A stretch of DNA of 6,440 nt from Oscillospiraceae bacterium (GTDB taxonomy: Bacteria; Bacillota; Clostridia; Oscillospirales; Oscillospiraceae): contig JAQWCP010000096.1 in assembly GCA_028705905.1 (NCBI GenBank), positions 1-6,440 of the forward strand. Reading direction: 5' to 3'. This document shows positions 1 through 5,872 of the stretch, piece by piece. Every line of letters starts with the position of its first letter. Position 1 is the stretch's first letter. The notes beneath the pieces were generated by a model. That model worked only from the letters and a program-made list of their open reading frames with translations, ran no database searches and was not told the DNA's origin. Made by a program: the position numbers and the translations under genes.

Positions 1-348
1 CCGCAATATTGTTGTACCAAATGTAACACAAGGCTTCAGTCGGGCAATACAAGCTATGCCCCCATTCGATGGAAGTTTTGCCTGGAATGTGGCGAGCAAA
101 TTGAGTGGGACAAGGCAGAGGCGGTGAAGTGGGAGGAAAAAGACTGCGATATCTGCGGCGGATGGCTTATCCGACGACATCCTGCAGGTTTTATGTATGC
201 TTCCAGTGACTATATCGGCATTGATACCTGCCGCAGCCGCATGACTGAGTACTGCTCCACTACAAATTGTGTGGGCTGCAAACGCGGTATATATCCAAAC
301 TGTAACTGGCTCTCACTAAAAGAAACAGACAACGAAGAGAAAGGATGA
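1..348 (+). CDS. Cysteine-rich zinc-ribbon protein, N-terminus outside the window
   Basis: The reading frame is open from base 1 to the stop at 346-348, giving 115 visible residues; the start lies upstream of the window. A GTG at 124 could in principle start a 74-residue protein, but the frame before it already encodes a convincing CxxC...CxxC pair (visible residues 5/8 and 27/30), so I treat the gene as 5'-truncated by the window. Further cysteines at 49/52 (CDIC), 77, 85, 90/93 (CVGC) and 101 make 12 in 115 residues, so the protein very probably binds zinc. No catalytic motif is visible and I do not recognise a named family. The stop overlaps an ATG at 345 and the ribosome binding site of the next gene, so the two are co-transcribed. 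That next gene also has a cysteine-rich end. A nucleic-acid or protein-binding role is plausible but is inference. Confidence 0.8.
   Translation, partial: PQYCCTKCNTRLQSGNTSYAPIRWKFCLECGEQIEWDKAEAVKWEEKDCDICGGWLIRRHPAGFMYASSDYIGIDTCRSRMTEYCSTTNCVGCKRGIYPNCNWLSLKETDNEEKG
338..345 (+). promoter_or_regulatory. Ribosome binding site deciding the start at 354
   Basis: AGAAAGGA lies 8 bases before the ATG at 354. It sits directly against the alternative ATG at 345, too close to serve it. The downstream gene therefore probably starts at 354 (MEELKHAF), three codons after the longest possible start. Confidence 0.6.
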
Positions 349-353
349 TCTAC

Positions 354-1679
354 ATGGAAGAATTGAAGCATGCGTTTTACGGCGTTATGTATAAGTACGA
401 AAAATCATTTTCAGAAACCGGCGTCATGGCAAACTTAAGCGAATGGAAGAAGCAGAAAGCAAATCTGATTGATTTGTTGCGCCGTCACCCTAACTGGAAC
501 GAACAGGCGCTTGCCGTTGTATTTGATTATGCGGAGGGGCGTAATATCGATTCTGATATTGTGGACGAGGTCTGCTATACGCTCTCCGAGTTGGCAGATG
601 AGGTAATACCGGCGAACCGGCAGCGTGTTTTTCATACAGCACTGAACGCTGCGGTTTCCGAGTACAGCCAAACTCTGTCACCGGAAAAGTTGGAGATTGT
701 CCGCACCAGCGGCGGCATTAAATGTGTGGAAGGACAGAAATCGAGCCGCATCATCGGCAAGCTCTGCAAGACATTCGGCGTTGACAAGCACACCCGCTAC
801 AATGCGGTATTTGCTCAGCTCGCCGATGCGCTAAATCCGCTGCAGATGCAAAAAACCGTTCTTCTCTCGGTGCATCCCTGCGACTTTCTAGAAATGTCGA
901 ACAAGGACAGCACTTGGAATTCATGCCACAAGCTCAGCGGGGGAAGCTATCAGGCCGGCTGTCTTTCATACATGACAGACAGCGTGAGCATGGTGCTCTA
1001 TACAGTCGATTCGGATGTCAAGAAGGATTTTCATAAGGTTCCGCGCCGCAACCGGCAGATGTTCTTTTATCACGACGGGCAACTGATCCAATCACGACTC
1101 TACCCAGACAGCAGCAACGAGTTAACAGAACAGTACAGGAGCATCGTCCAAAATGCCATTGCGCGCTGTCTCGGAGTACCCGACCTTTGGACTTTCAAGG
1201 TAAAACGCGAAGACATCAACGAGAGCTATGAAACAGTTCCGGGGAGTCGGCAATATGCAGACTATTCCTTTCAAGGAAACCTTTCCATTCTCAAGGCGAC
1301 GAAGCCAACGGAAAAAATACGAATAGGGCATCCTTCTCTTTGCGTCTGCTGTGGGCGCCCATATGGAAGCGGTGCTCTCAAATGCAACTGTGAGGAGCTG
1401 GTCGTTTGCCAAGACTGCGGCCGGACTGTGCCGAAAGACAGTACGCGATATCTGGACGGCGTGTATTACTGCAGCGCCTGTCTGCACATCTGCGCTGCTT
1501 GCGGCAGGGTCACTACCGATACAATGTATCCAGCCTTTAATCGGCGCGGGCATCTGCGTGAGGTGTGCTTTGACTGTTATCAAACAACAATCGCACCCTG
1601 CGCCGAGTGCGGCGTACATACAATTTGCGCCACCATCGGCGGAACACTTTGCCCGCGAACGGCACTGGATGCGGCATGA
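354..1679 (+). CDS. Phage/mobile-element conserved protein with W-x-S-C-H core and LIM-like zinc tail
   Basis: This protein has 441 residues from ATG 354 (444 if ATG 345 is used). Residues 1-165 look mainly helical. The conserved-looking core spans about 172-250: SVHPCDFLEMS (172-182), WNSCH (188-192), a GG-x-Y-x-AG stretch (196-202), SYMTD (205-209), YTVDSD (216-221), then RRNRQMFFYHDG and RLYP. I recall this pattern (DFL-x-MS, W-x-SC, G-Y-G, a hydrophobic strand ending in Y, and an R-rich strand) from phage and mobile-element proteins of unknown function; that is memory, not a search. Residues 330-433 carry about 16 cysteines. C352/355/373/376 and C380/383/405/408 have LIM-like spacing (CX2C-X17-CX2C-X3-CX2C-X21-CX2C), flanked by C330/333/344/346 and C416/419. 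It follows a cysteine-rich gene with a 5-base gap and precedes a peptidase gene by 20 bases, in one operon. Function is unknown; a remote link to PcfJ-like conjugation proteins is speculative. Confidence 0.8.
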   Translation: MEELKHAFYGVMYKYEKSFSETGVMANLSEWKKQKANLIDLLRRHPNWNEQALAVVFDYAEGRNIDSDIVDEVCYTLSELADEVIPANRQRVFHTALNAAVSEYSQTLSPEKLEIVRTSGGIKCVEGQKSSRIIGKLCKTFGVDKHTRYNAVFAQLADALNPLQMQKTVLLSVHPCDFLEMSNKDSTWNSCHKLSGGSYQAGCLSYMTDSVSMVLYTVDSDVKKDFHKVPRRNRQMFFYHDGQLIQSRLYPDSSNELTEQYRSIVQNAIARCLGVPDLWTFKVKREDINESYETVPGSRQYADYSFQGNLSILKATKPTEKIRIGHPSLCVCCGRPYGSGALKCNCEELVVCQDCGRTVPKDSTRYLDGVYYCSACLHICAACGRVTTDTMYPAFNRRGHLREVCFDCYQTTIAPCAECGVHTICATIGGTLCPRTALDAA

Positions 1680-1687
1680 TGAAAGAA

Positions 1688-1695
1688 AAGAGGTG
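1688..1695 (+). promoter_or_regulatory. Ribosome binding site deciding the start at 1700
   Basis: AAGAGGTG ends 4 bases before the ATG at 1700. The in-frame ATGs at 1607, 1676 and 1679 have no comparable site, and the first lies inside the upstream gene. Confidence 0.6.
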
Positions 1696-1699
1696 CAAA

Positions 1700-2728
1700 A
1701 TGAATCGAATAGAACGAACTATCGATGACAACGCCAATTTCTCCTTCGAGAACATCTTACAGATGCGACAGAAGGAACTAAAGCACAACCTGGCAAAAGA
1801 GCTAAAAGCCATGGGCTATTCTGTTACCAATGCCAAAGGTTATCTGTATGCACCCGGTGAAATTCCAGTTCTGCTGGTAGCGCATCTTGACACCGTGCAT
1901 CAGGAGCTACCAACAGTTATCTGCTATTCCGAGGACGGCAGATATGCCATGTCCCCCTATGGCATCGGCGGCGATGACCGCTCCGGCGTCTATATGATTC
2001 TGCACATCCTCCGCGCCGCACACTGTTATGTGCTTTTCTGTGAGGACGAAGAAACGGGAGGCAACGGCGCCAGAGAGTTTGCCAAAAGCAATATCCGACC
2101 CAAAGTCAATTATATTGTTGAGCTTGATCGGCGCGGCGCCAATGACGCAGTTTTCTACGGATGCGACAATCCGGACTTTACGGATTACATCTGCGAATTC
2201 GGATTTAAGGAGGCTGGAGGCAGTTTCAGCGATATCTCCGTGATTGCGCCCAAGCTCAAAACCGCCGCCGTCAACATCAGCGCCGGATATTATAACGAGC
2301 ACCGGCCTAATGAGTACATTGACCTGGAGGCAATGGATACAAACATTTCGCGGGTCACGCAGATGACGTTGACAAAAACGGAACACTTTGCTTATATGGA
2401 ACGCAAATCACGCGGCATGTCCTTTTGGGGGCAGCAGAGCATCTTTGATATGGAAGACTCAGTGCGTGACCGCAGCCGCCTGTTAATGCCTTTGCCGGAA
2501 ACGGCGCGGTTGATTTTAAACGGATGCGAATTAGGCAGGGTCTCCAACTATTTGATGGATCGGCATGGCAATGTTTATGCCTATCTTGACGAGCTGGAGG
2601 CGGCGGTGGAGTCGGAAAATGCCTTTGCCTGCGATAAAGACGGCAAGGAGATAGGGTTCTCTCTTGTCGAAGCAAAGCATCTTCCCATCCTCTCCTTTGA
2701 AAGCGCGATGGAACAATTATATACATAG
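1700..2728 (+). CDS. M20/M28-type zinc metallopeptidase homologue
   Basis: This protein has 342 residues from ATG 1700, chosen for its ribosome binding site. The motifs of co-catalytic zinc exopeptidases occur in order. AHLDTVH gives metal ligand His62 with Asp64. GIGGDDRSG gives bridging Asp92. FCEDEETGGNGA gives the catalytic base Glu117 and ligand Glu118. ELDRRG gives Asp143, and NEHRPNEY gives the C-terminal ligand His201. All expected residues are present, so the protein is probably an active aminopeptidase or related amidohydrolase. No signal peptide is visible, so it should act in the cytoplasm. The peptidase fold seems to end near 230. Residues 240-342 form a separate tail without a recognised motif (it contains a Trp-rich FWGQQ and a VYAYLDELE segment). 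It is the last gene before a strong terminator and lies 20 bases after the zinc-tail gene, so it belongs to that operon. The substrate cannot be read from the sequence. Confidence 0.88.
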   Translation: MNRIERTIDDNANFSFENILQMRQKELKHNLAKELKAMGYSVTNAKGYLYAPGEIPVLLVAHLDTVHQELPTVICYSEDGRYAMSPYGIGGDDRSGVYMILHILRAAHCYVLFCEDEETGGNGAREFAKSNIRPKVNYIVELDRRGANDAVFYGCDNPDFTDYICEFGFKEAGGSFSDISVIAPKLKTAAVNISAGYYNEHRPNEYIDLEAMDTNISRVTQMTLTKTEHFAYMERKSRGMSFWGQQSIFDMEDSVRDRSRLLMPLPETARLILNGCELGRVSNYLMDRHGNVYAYLDELEAAVESENAFACDKDGKEIGFSLVEAKHLPILSFESAMEQLYT

Positions 2729-2773
2729 AAAATTTGGCTGGTACAGATCAGCCACCGTTTTCAGCGGAAAGAG

Positions 2774-2811
2774 AAAGATGCCCGGAGTAATTCGGGCATC
2801 TTTTTTTGTTT
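2774..2811 (+). terminator. Rho-independent terminator after the left operon
   Basis: An 11-bp perfect stem, AAAGATGCCCG (2774-2784) with CGGGCATCTTT (2793-2803), has an 8-base loop and runs into a T tract (2801-2807, then GTTTTTTG). It separates the peptidase operon from the partition operon. Confidence 0.92.
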
Positions 2812-2815
2812 TTTG

Positions 2816-2845
2816 TTGAAATAATGCGTATTAAAACCGTAAAGA
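2816..2845 (+). promoter_or_regulatory. Weak candidate promoter of the partition operon
   Basis: TTGAAA (2816-2821) and TAAAGA (2840-2845) are 18 bases apart, directly after the terminator and 30 bases before the parM-like start. The -10 match is mediocre. TATAAA at 2851-2856 is a better -10 but lacks a -35 at the right distance. A promoter must lie in this short gap because the terminator isolates the operon, but its exact position is uncertain. Confidence 0.35.
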
Positions 2846-2876
2846 GTAAGTATAAAGCAAAAAGGAGTGGATATTC

Positions 2877-3803
2877 ATGTTAATTGCCATCGATCACGGG
2901 AATAAACAAATCAAAACCGTGCACAAAACCTTCACCTCCGGTCTCGTTGAAAGCGATAACCGGCCTCCATTCGGAGATAGCATCCTGCACTGTAAAGGGA
3001 AGTACTACACGCTCTCCGACCAGCGCATCCCATATATGCGGGATAAGACGGCAGATGAAAGATTTTTCGTGCTGACACTCTTTGCCATTGCCTATGAGAT
3101 TGAAGCGGTGGGAGCATATTCTGACGATGAGATCATTGATATACAGCTCGCAGTTGGATTGCCCCCCGCCCATTACGGAACGCAGCACAAGAAGTTTGTC
3201 CGCTATTTTCTGGACCGCGATGTAATTGAGTTTACTCTGAACGGAAAAGCGTATGCTGTCTATATCAATGAGGCGGTCTGTTTTCCGCAGGCATATGCGG
3301 CCATTTCGCCGATCTATAAACAGCTTCAAATCGGCAAACAGCCAAAGCTTACACTGCTCGACATAGGCGGTTTTACTGCCGATTACTTGCAGCTCAGTTA
3401 TGGTTCCGCCGACTGGTCCTCCTGCGATTCTCTTGAAAACGGTGTAATCACCCTATACAATCGCGTGCGTTCAAAGGTAAATGCGGATTTTGACCTGCTG
3501 TTGGATGAATCCGATATTGATGCAATCCTCTTGGGCAAGGAAACCGAGTATAACAGCAAGATTGCTGCGATAGTGGAGAAAAGCGCCCAGGCGTTTGTAA
3601 TCGATCTTTTCAGTAAACTGCGGGAGCGCATGATTGACCTACGTACCGGCAAGGTGATTTTGACCGGCGGCGGCGCCATTCTGTTGCACCGGCAAATTGA
3701 AGCGTCCGGCAAGGTGGGGTCTGCCATTTTTGTTGATGAGATCATAGCCAACGCAAAGGGATATGAGATCATGTATGCCGCCTCCAAGGTTGGAGGGCGA
3801 TGA
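2877..3803 (+). CDS. parM: ParM-like actin-family partition ATPase
   Basis: This protein has 308 residues, close to the usual ParM length. AAAGGAGTGG at 2861-2870 is well placed for ATG 2877. The actin-fold nucleotide motifs are in order: phosphate-1 loop IAIDHGNKQIKT (3-14), phosphate-2 loop LLDIGGFTAD (160-169) with the expected Asp162 and Asp169, and adenosine-binding loop VILTGGGAILL (260-270), followed by a C-terminal NAKGYEIMY helix (292-300). Bacterial ParM/Alp proteins polymerise with ATP into filaments that push DNA copies apart, anchored through a ParR adaptor bound to the centromere. The gene directly downstream overlaps it by four bases (ATGA) and encodes a small ribbon-helix-helix candidate adaptor, which matches that organisation. 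The symbol marks the family; which ParM/Alp subgroup it belongs to cannot be told by eye. The operon has its own terminator upstream, so it is controlled separately from the peptidase operon. Confidence 0.88.
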   Translation: MLIAIDHGNKQIKTVHKTFTSGLVESDNRPPFGDSILHCKGKYYTLSDQRIPYMRDKTADERFFVLTLFAIAYEIEAVGAYSDDEIIDIQLAVGLPPAHYGTQHKKFVRYFLDRDVIEFTLNGKAYAVYINEAVCFPQAYAAISPIYKQLQIGKQPKLTLLDIGGFTADYLQLSYGSADWSSCDSLENGVITLYNRVRSKVNADFDLLLDESDIDAILLGKETEYNSKIAAIVEKSAQAFVIDLFSKLRERMIDLRTGKVILTGGGAILLHRQIEASGKVGSAIFVDEIIANAKGYEIMYAASKVGGR

Positions 3804-4210
3804 AAGTGAACAGCAAAAAGGACATCTATAAATTCACCATCCAATTCAGTCCAGGAGATCCGCATCACCGGCAGGTTGTGGGACTGTTGAATGAACAGGG
3901 CCGGCGCAAGGCCCAGTTTATTGTTAACACTGTACTACACTACTTAAATTGCAAAGAAACTCCGGACATATCTATACCGGTGCCTCTGGATTATGCCACA
4001 ATCGAAAAAGTTGTTATGCAGATATTGGAGCAGCACAAGTCCGTTCAGCAGGAAAAAATGATGGAACCGGATATTTCCCAGGATTTGCCGCGCAAAATGC
4101 GGAAATCCGATAGCATCCGGTTCAATGAGGTTTCGGATGTTTTGGGCGAGGACGGCATTGACTCCATTATGAATTCCCTTGCGGCAATTCAGGCGCATAC
4201 AAAAGAATGA
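3800..4210 (+). CDS. parR: ParR-like centromere-binding adaptor, ribbon-helix-helix type
   Basis: This protein has 136 residues. Residues 11-16 (KFTIQF) form a strand of ribbon-helix-helix type, followed by helices around 20-33 and 36-49 (GRRKAQFIVNTVLHYL), as expected for ParR-type DNA binders. The middle (55-105) is polar, with a possible coiled stretch near 65-88. The C-terminus (118-133, GIDSIMNSLAAIQAH) can form a short amphipathic helix of the kind ParR uses to cap the ParM filament. The start at 3800 overlaps the parM stop (ATGA), giving translational coupling. GGAGGG (3792-3797) lies only 2 bases before ATG but 8 before an in-frame GTG at 3806, so a start two codons later is possible. 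The ParR assignment rests on size, fold pattern and position behind ParM, not on a diagnostic motif. Confidence 0.72.
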   Translation: MKVNSKKDIYKFTIQFSPGDPHHRQVVGLLNEQGRRKAQFIVNTVLHYLNCKETPDISIPVPLDYATIEKVVMQILEQHKSVQQEKMMEPDISQDLPRKMRKSDSIRFNEVSDVLGEDGIDSIMNSLAAIQAHTKE

Positions 4211-4262
4211 AAATGCAAATGCAGATTGCACATTAAATGAAAACAAGTTCGGCAAATATGCA

Positions 4263-4290
4263 TTGAAGAAATAATAAAATATGGTAGAAT
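4263..4290 (+). promoter_or_regulatory. Extended -10 promoter of the 64-residue gene
   Basis: TTGAAG (4263-4268), 16 bases, then TAGAAT (4285-4290), preceded by TGG as an extended -10. The surroundings are very AT-rich. Transcription should start near 4297, leaving a leader of about 24 bases before ATG 4321. Confidence 0.65.
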
Positions 4291-4320
4291 AATAGTTAAA
4301 TAAGCGAAAGACGTCCGAAA

Positions 4321-4515
4321 ATGACAGTTACGAACAAAAACGGGTACAAATTGGATTTTGACTTCGCAGTAGGACTCATGGACGATGAAATACGCGAAGA
4401 TTTGCATGCGGAAATGACGCCCTGTAGCGAACAGGATTTTTTCATGGCATATGAAAAGGGACACGAAAGCAGATATGGAGAATGGGAGCTTTCCAAAAGC
4501 AATCCTACATGGTAA
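4321..4515 (+). CDS. Small acidic conserved-type protein of unknown function
   Basis: This protein has 64 residues, with 14 Asp/Glu against 6 Lys/Arg, so it is strongly acidic. There is no signal peptide or membrane segment. The pattern LDFDFAVGLMDDEIREDLHAE followed by PCSEQDFFMAYEKGHE resembles small orphan proteins I remember from Firmicute conjugative elements and phages, but I cannot attach a name. An in-frame stop at 4297-4299 rules out a longer form. No clear ribosome binding site precedes ATG 4321 (the leader reads AAGACGTCCGAAA), so translation may be weak or rely on the short leader. It has its own promoter at 4263-4290 and a terminator about 95 bases downstream, so it is a single-gene unit behind the partition operon. 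Its acidity would fit a DNA-mimic or protein-binding role, but that is speculation. Confidence 0.6.
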   Translation: MTVTNKNGYKLDFDFAVGLMDDEIREDLHAEMTPCSEQDFFMAYEKGHESRYGEWELSKSNPTW

Positions 4516-4610
4516 TCAACCAATAAAACTGATAACCATTCCTAATGCAATAGTATAATTGGAATACTTGCTGTTCCTTACTTCAGCGCCATAAATCAAA
4601 TATCGGTTAT

Positions 4611-4652
4611 AAAGCGCAATCGGCTTAAAAAGTCGGTTGCGCTTTTATTTTT
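4611..4652 (+). terminator. Rho-independent terminator after the 64-residue gene
   Basis: A 15-bp stem with two G-T pairs, AAAGCGCAATCGGCT (4611-4625) with AGTCGGTTGCGCTTT (4631-4645), has loop TAAAA and a TATTTTT tail. On the minus strand it is followed by TTTATAA, so it may also stop transcripts coming from the SLOG gene. Confidence 0.88.
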
Positions 4653-4748
4653 GCCCAAAATCCAAAAAGGTTTCCATAATCAAACTGTATATAACATTAT
4701 CAGCCGCTCATGAATACGCCGATGGAAACGTCAGTCTTCGATGTGTGT

Positions 4749-4770
4749 AAAAGCATCAAATAAATGATAC
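4749..4770 (-). terminator. Weak terminator candidate after the SLOG gene
   Basis: Read on the minus strand, GTATCA (4770-4765) and TGATGC (4758-4753) form a 6-bp stem with one G-T pair around TTTATT, then TTTT. It starts directly after the SLOG stop. The stem is weak; the stronger hairpin at 4611-4645 may be the true stop. Confidence 0.3.
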
Positions 4771-5322
4771 TTATGAGTTGTTCCCACCGGCATAACCGAT
4801 GTGATACGAAATCTCTGCGGTTTGAGGATTGATAAATATGATGTTTCTATTCTTCGCAATCGCCCGATTGACTGTATATCCTGTGCCGCTACGTGCTTTG
4901 CTTGCCCTATCATAGACGGCAATCAGTACATCACCACGCTCCACAAGATAATCATTTCTGATAAAAAAGCAGTTGTCGGAATAGTCCTCCTGTAATATAA
5001 CCACCGTGTCTGCTTTCTTACAGGATTTTTCATAGCGCCGCTTTTGTTCAGAAGTAAAACGCTCCGATTGCCTGCGAAATGGAACAATGATATGGAGGTG
5101 GATATCTGAATGTTTCTTCCGCAGGGATAGTACTGCTTCTGCTGCCCATTGATCTGTGCCAACAGCGCCTCCTGCATAAAATTCTGTAATACCACGCTGT
5201 AAATAAAGTCGTTCAACTTGGTGTAGCAACTCATTTTTGAGTTTGATAATAGATGGATGATCTTCATCTCCGCCGCAAGGAAGCTTCTGGAGCCGATGGC
5301 CAGTAAACGCACATGATTTCAC
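4771..5322 (-). CDS. SLOG-family (DUF1273/YpsA-like) putative nucleotide-ligand-binding protein
   Basis: This protein has 183 residues from a GTG start at 5322, fixed by AAAGGAGG (5330-5337) 7 bases upstream. Visible SLOG/Rossmann-type features are the N-terminal strand CAFTGHR (4-10), the glycine-rich loop AGGAVGTDQWAAE (50-62), the strand HLHIIVPF (75-82), an RYEKSCKKADTVVIL segment (96-110), YDRASKARSGTGYTVNRA (137-154), which resembles the second phosphate/nucleotide-contact loop of the family, and the strand IIFINP (161-166). Family knowledge: SLOG domains bind nucleotide-derived ligands or nucleic acids, and many are thought to act in stress or defence signalling. No effector domain is fused here. 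The gene diverges from an Xre regulator across a 141-bp region with two copies of a palindromic site, so that regulator probably controls it. The actual ligand is unknown. Confidence 0.85.
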   Translation of the reverse strand: MKSCAFTGHRLQKLPCGGDEDHPSIIKLKNELLHQVERLYLQRGITEFYAGGAVGTDQWAAEAVLSLRKKHSDIHLHIIVPFRRQSERFTSEQKRRYEKSCKKADTVVILQEDYSDNCFFIRNDYLVERGDVLIAVYDRASKARSGTGYTVNRAIAKNRNIIFINPQTAEISYHIGYAGGNNS

Positions 5323-5348
5323 TTTCGTTCCTCCTTTTTCCGTATATC

Positions 5349-5363
5349 TAATCTATTAGATTA
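5349..5363. promoter_or_regulatory. Palindromic operator candidate 1 (SLOG leader)
   Basis: TAATCTATTAGATTA is a perfect 7+1+7 palindrome, 27 bases upstream of the SLOG GTG. It would lie in the SLOG transcript leader or just downstream of its promoter. Near-copies occur at 5428-5442 (12 of 15 bases) and 5883-5897 (14 of 15), which makes it a likely binding site for the adjacent Xre protein. Confidence 0.65.
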
Positions 5364-5405
5364 TCTTGTGCGCCTCCTTGATGGTGTAAGGGAAACGCCG
5401 TCCAA

Positions 5406-5434
5406 CATATACTATTTGTAAATTACTTAATCAA
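5406..5434 (-). promoter_or_regulatory. Candidate promoter of the SLOG gene
   Basis: On the minus strand TTGATT (5434-5429), 17 bases, then TATATG (5411-5406). Transcription would start near 5399, giving a leader of about 77 bases. The -35 lies inside operator candidate 2, and operator candidate 1 is in the leader, so a bound repressor could block it. Confidence 0.45.
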
Positions 5435-5442
5435 ATAGATTG
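5428..5442. promoter_or_regulatory. Palindromic operator candidate 2 (in front of xre)
   Basis: TAATCAAATAGATTG differs from the perfect palindrome at 5349 in three positions. It lies 22 bases before the xre start and overlaps the candidate SLOG -35. With the preceding bases it shares the pattern TACTTAATCnAnTAGATT with the site at 5883, which suggests autoregulation by Xre. Confidence 0.55.
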
Positions 5443-5463
5443 TGTTATGGGAGGCTATATAAC

Positions 5464-5793
5464 ATGGATGTAAAATCGATTGGAAAGAATATTGCGAAGT
5501 ATCGAAAAGCGAAAAGTATTAAACAGGAAGACTTTGCTGAAATAGCCGGCATCAGCACGACTTATCTCAGCGATCTTGAGCGCGGCCGCAAGACACCCAA
5601 ATTAGAAACACTTCTGCGTATCGCGGATTGTCTGGATGTTTCGGCTGACGCACTTGTTCTGAATAATGTCAAGTTGGGTGAGCAAATCTCCGCCAATGTG
5701 TTGTGGAGCAGGATTGAGTCATTGTCAATCAGCAAGCGTAAGGCAATTTTAAATATCGTTGATGCCCTTATTTCCAATATGCAAAATATCTGA
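5464..5793 (+). CDS. Xre-family helix-turn-helix transcriptional regulator
   Basis: This protein has 109 residues from ATG 5464, set by GGGAGG (5449-5454) at 9 bases. A longer TTG start at 5440 would lie upstream of that site and is unlikely. Residues 6-60 are a full Xre/Cro HTH: IGKNIAKYRKAKSIKQEDFA, then the turn and recognition helix around AEIAGISTTYLSDLERGRKTP (25-45) with the typical Y-L-S-x-(L/I)-E-x-G-x-x-x-P signature, and ETLLRIADCLDVS (48-60). Residues 75-109 form a short helical tail (WSRIESLSISKRKAILNIVDAL), probably for dimerisation. No peptidase or sensor domain is fused. It diverges from the SLOG gene, and sites of one palindrome lie in front of SLOG, xre and the 88-residue gene, so it is probably a repressor of all three including itself. 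No convincing terminator follows it, so read-through into the next gene is possible. Confidence 0.88.
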   Translation: MDVKSIGKNIAKYRKAKSIKQEDFAEIAGISTTYLSDLERGRKTPKLETLLRIADCLDVSADALVLNNVKLGEQISANVLWSRIESLSISKRKAILNIVDALISNMQNI

Positions 5794-5838
5794 ACGCTCA
5801 TAGTTTATTTTTTTGGAGCAAAACATATTTTCCCTGAC

Positions 5839-5865
5839 CTCGACACACATCTCGCTGTTTCGACA
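5839..5865. repeat. Direct repeat of TCGACA at 20-base spacing
   Basis: CTCGACA (5839-5845) and TTCGACA (5859-5865) repeat in the same orientation exactly 20 bases apart, about two helical turns, upstream of the promoter of the 88-residue gene. The second is the complement of TGTCGAA, the core of Spo0A boxes in Firmicutes. Whether any protein binds here is unknown. Confidence 0.35.
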
Positions 5866-5872
5866 TATTTGT

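Noticed and set aside
124..348. GTG at 124 as the true start of the first gene
   Set aside because: The frame is open to base 1 and encodes a CxxC...CxxC pair before the GTG; there is no ribosome binding site in front of it.
1122..1619. Minus-strand open frame of 165 codons inside the zinc-tail gene
   Set aside because: It lies fully antisense to a gene with clear motifs, has no ribosome binding site, and its translation is low-complexity without a recognisable fold.
1351..1728. Plus-strand open frame of 125 codons in another frame of the zinc-tail gene
   Set aside because: It overlaps the cysteine-rich tail almost entirely, and the cysteine pattern lies in the other frame.
1907..2386. Minus-strand open frame of 159 codons inside the peptidase gene
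   Set aside because: It is antisense to the catalytic region of the peptidase, so it is a codon-bias shadow.
2735..2754. Small hairpin TGGCTG / CAGCCA after the peptidase stop
   Set aside because: It has only 6 bp, no T tract, and stands just before a much stronger terminator.
2833..2920. AAAACCGT repeated at 2833 and 2913 as a partition-site iteron
   Set aside because: There are only two short copies, one inside the parM coding sequence, with no regular spacing.
3398..3868. Minus-strand open frame of 156 codons across the parM-parR junction
   Set aside because: It is antisense to well-supported coding sequence, has a Ser/Arg-rich translation and no start signals.
4670..4729. Inverted repeat GTTTCCAT / ATGGAAAC
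   Set aside because: Eight-base arms 44 bases apart in AT-rich intergenic DNA are expected by chance; there is no target duplication or transposase.
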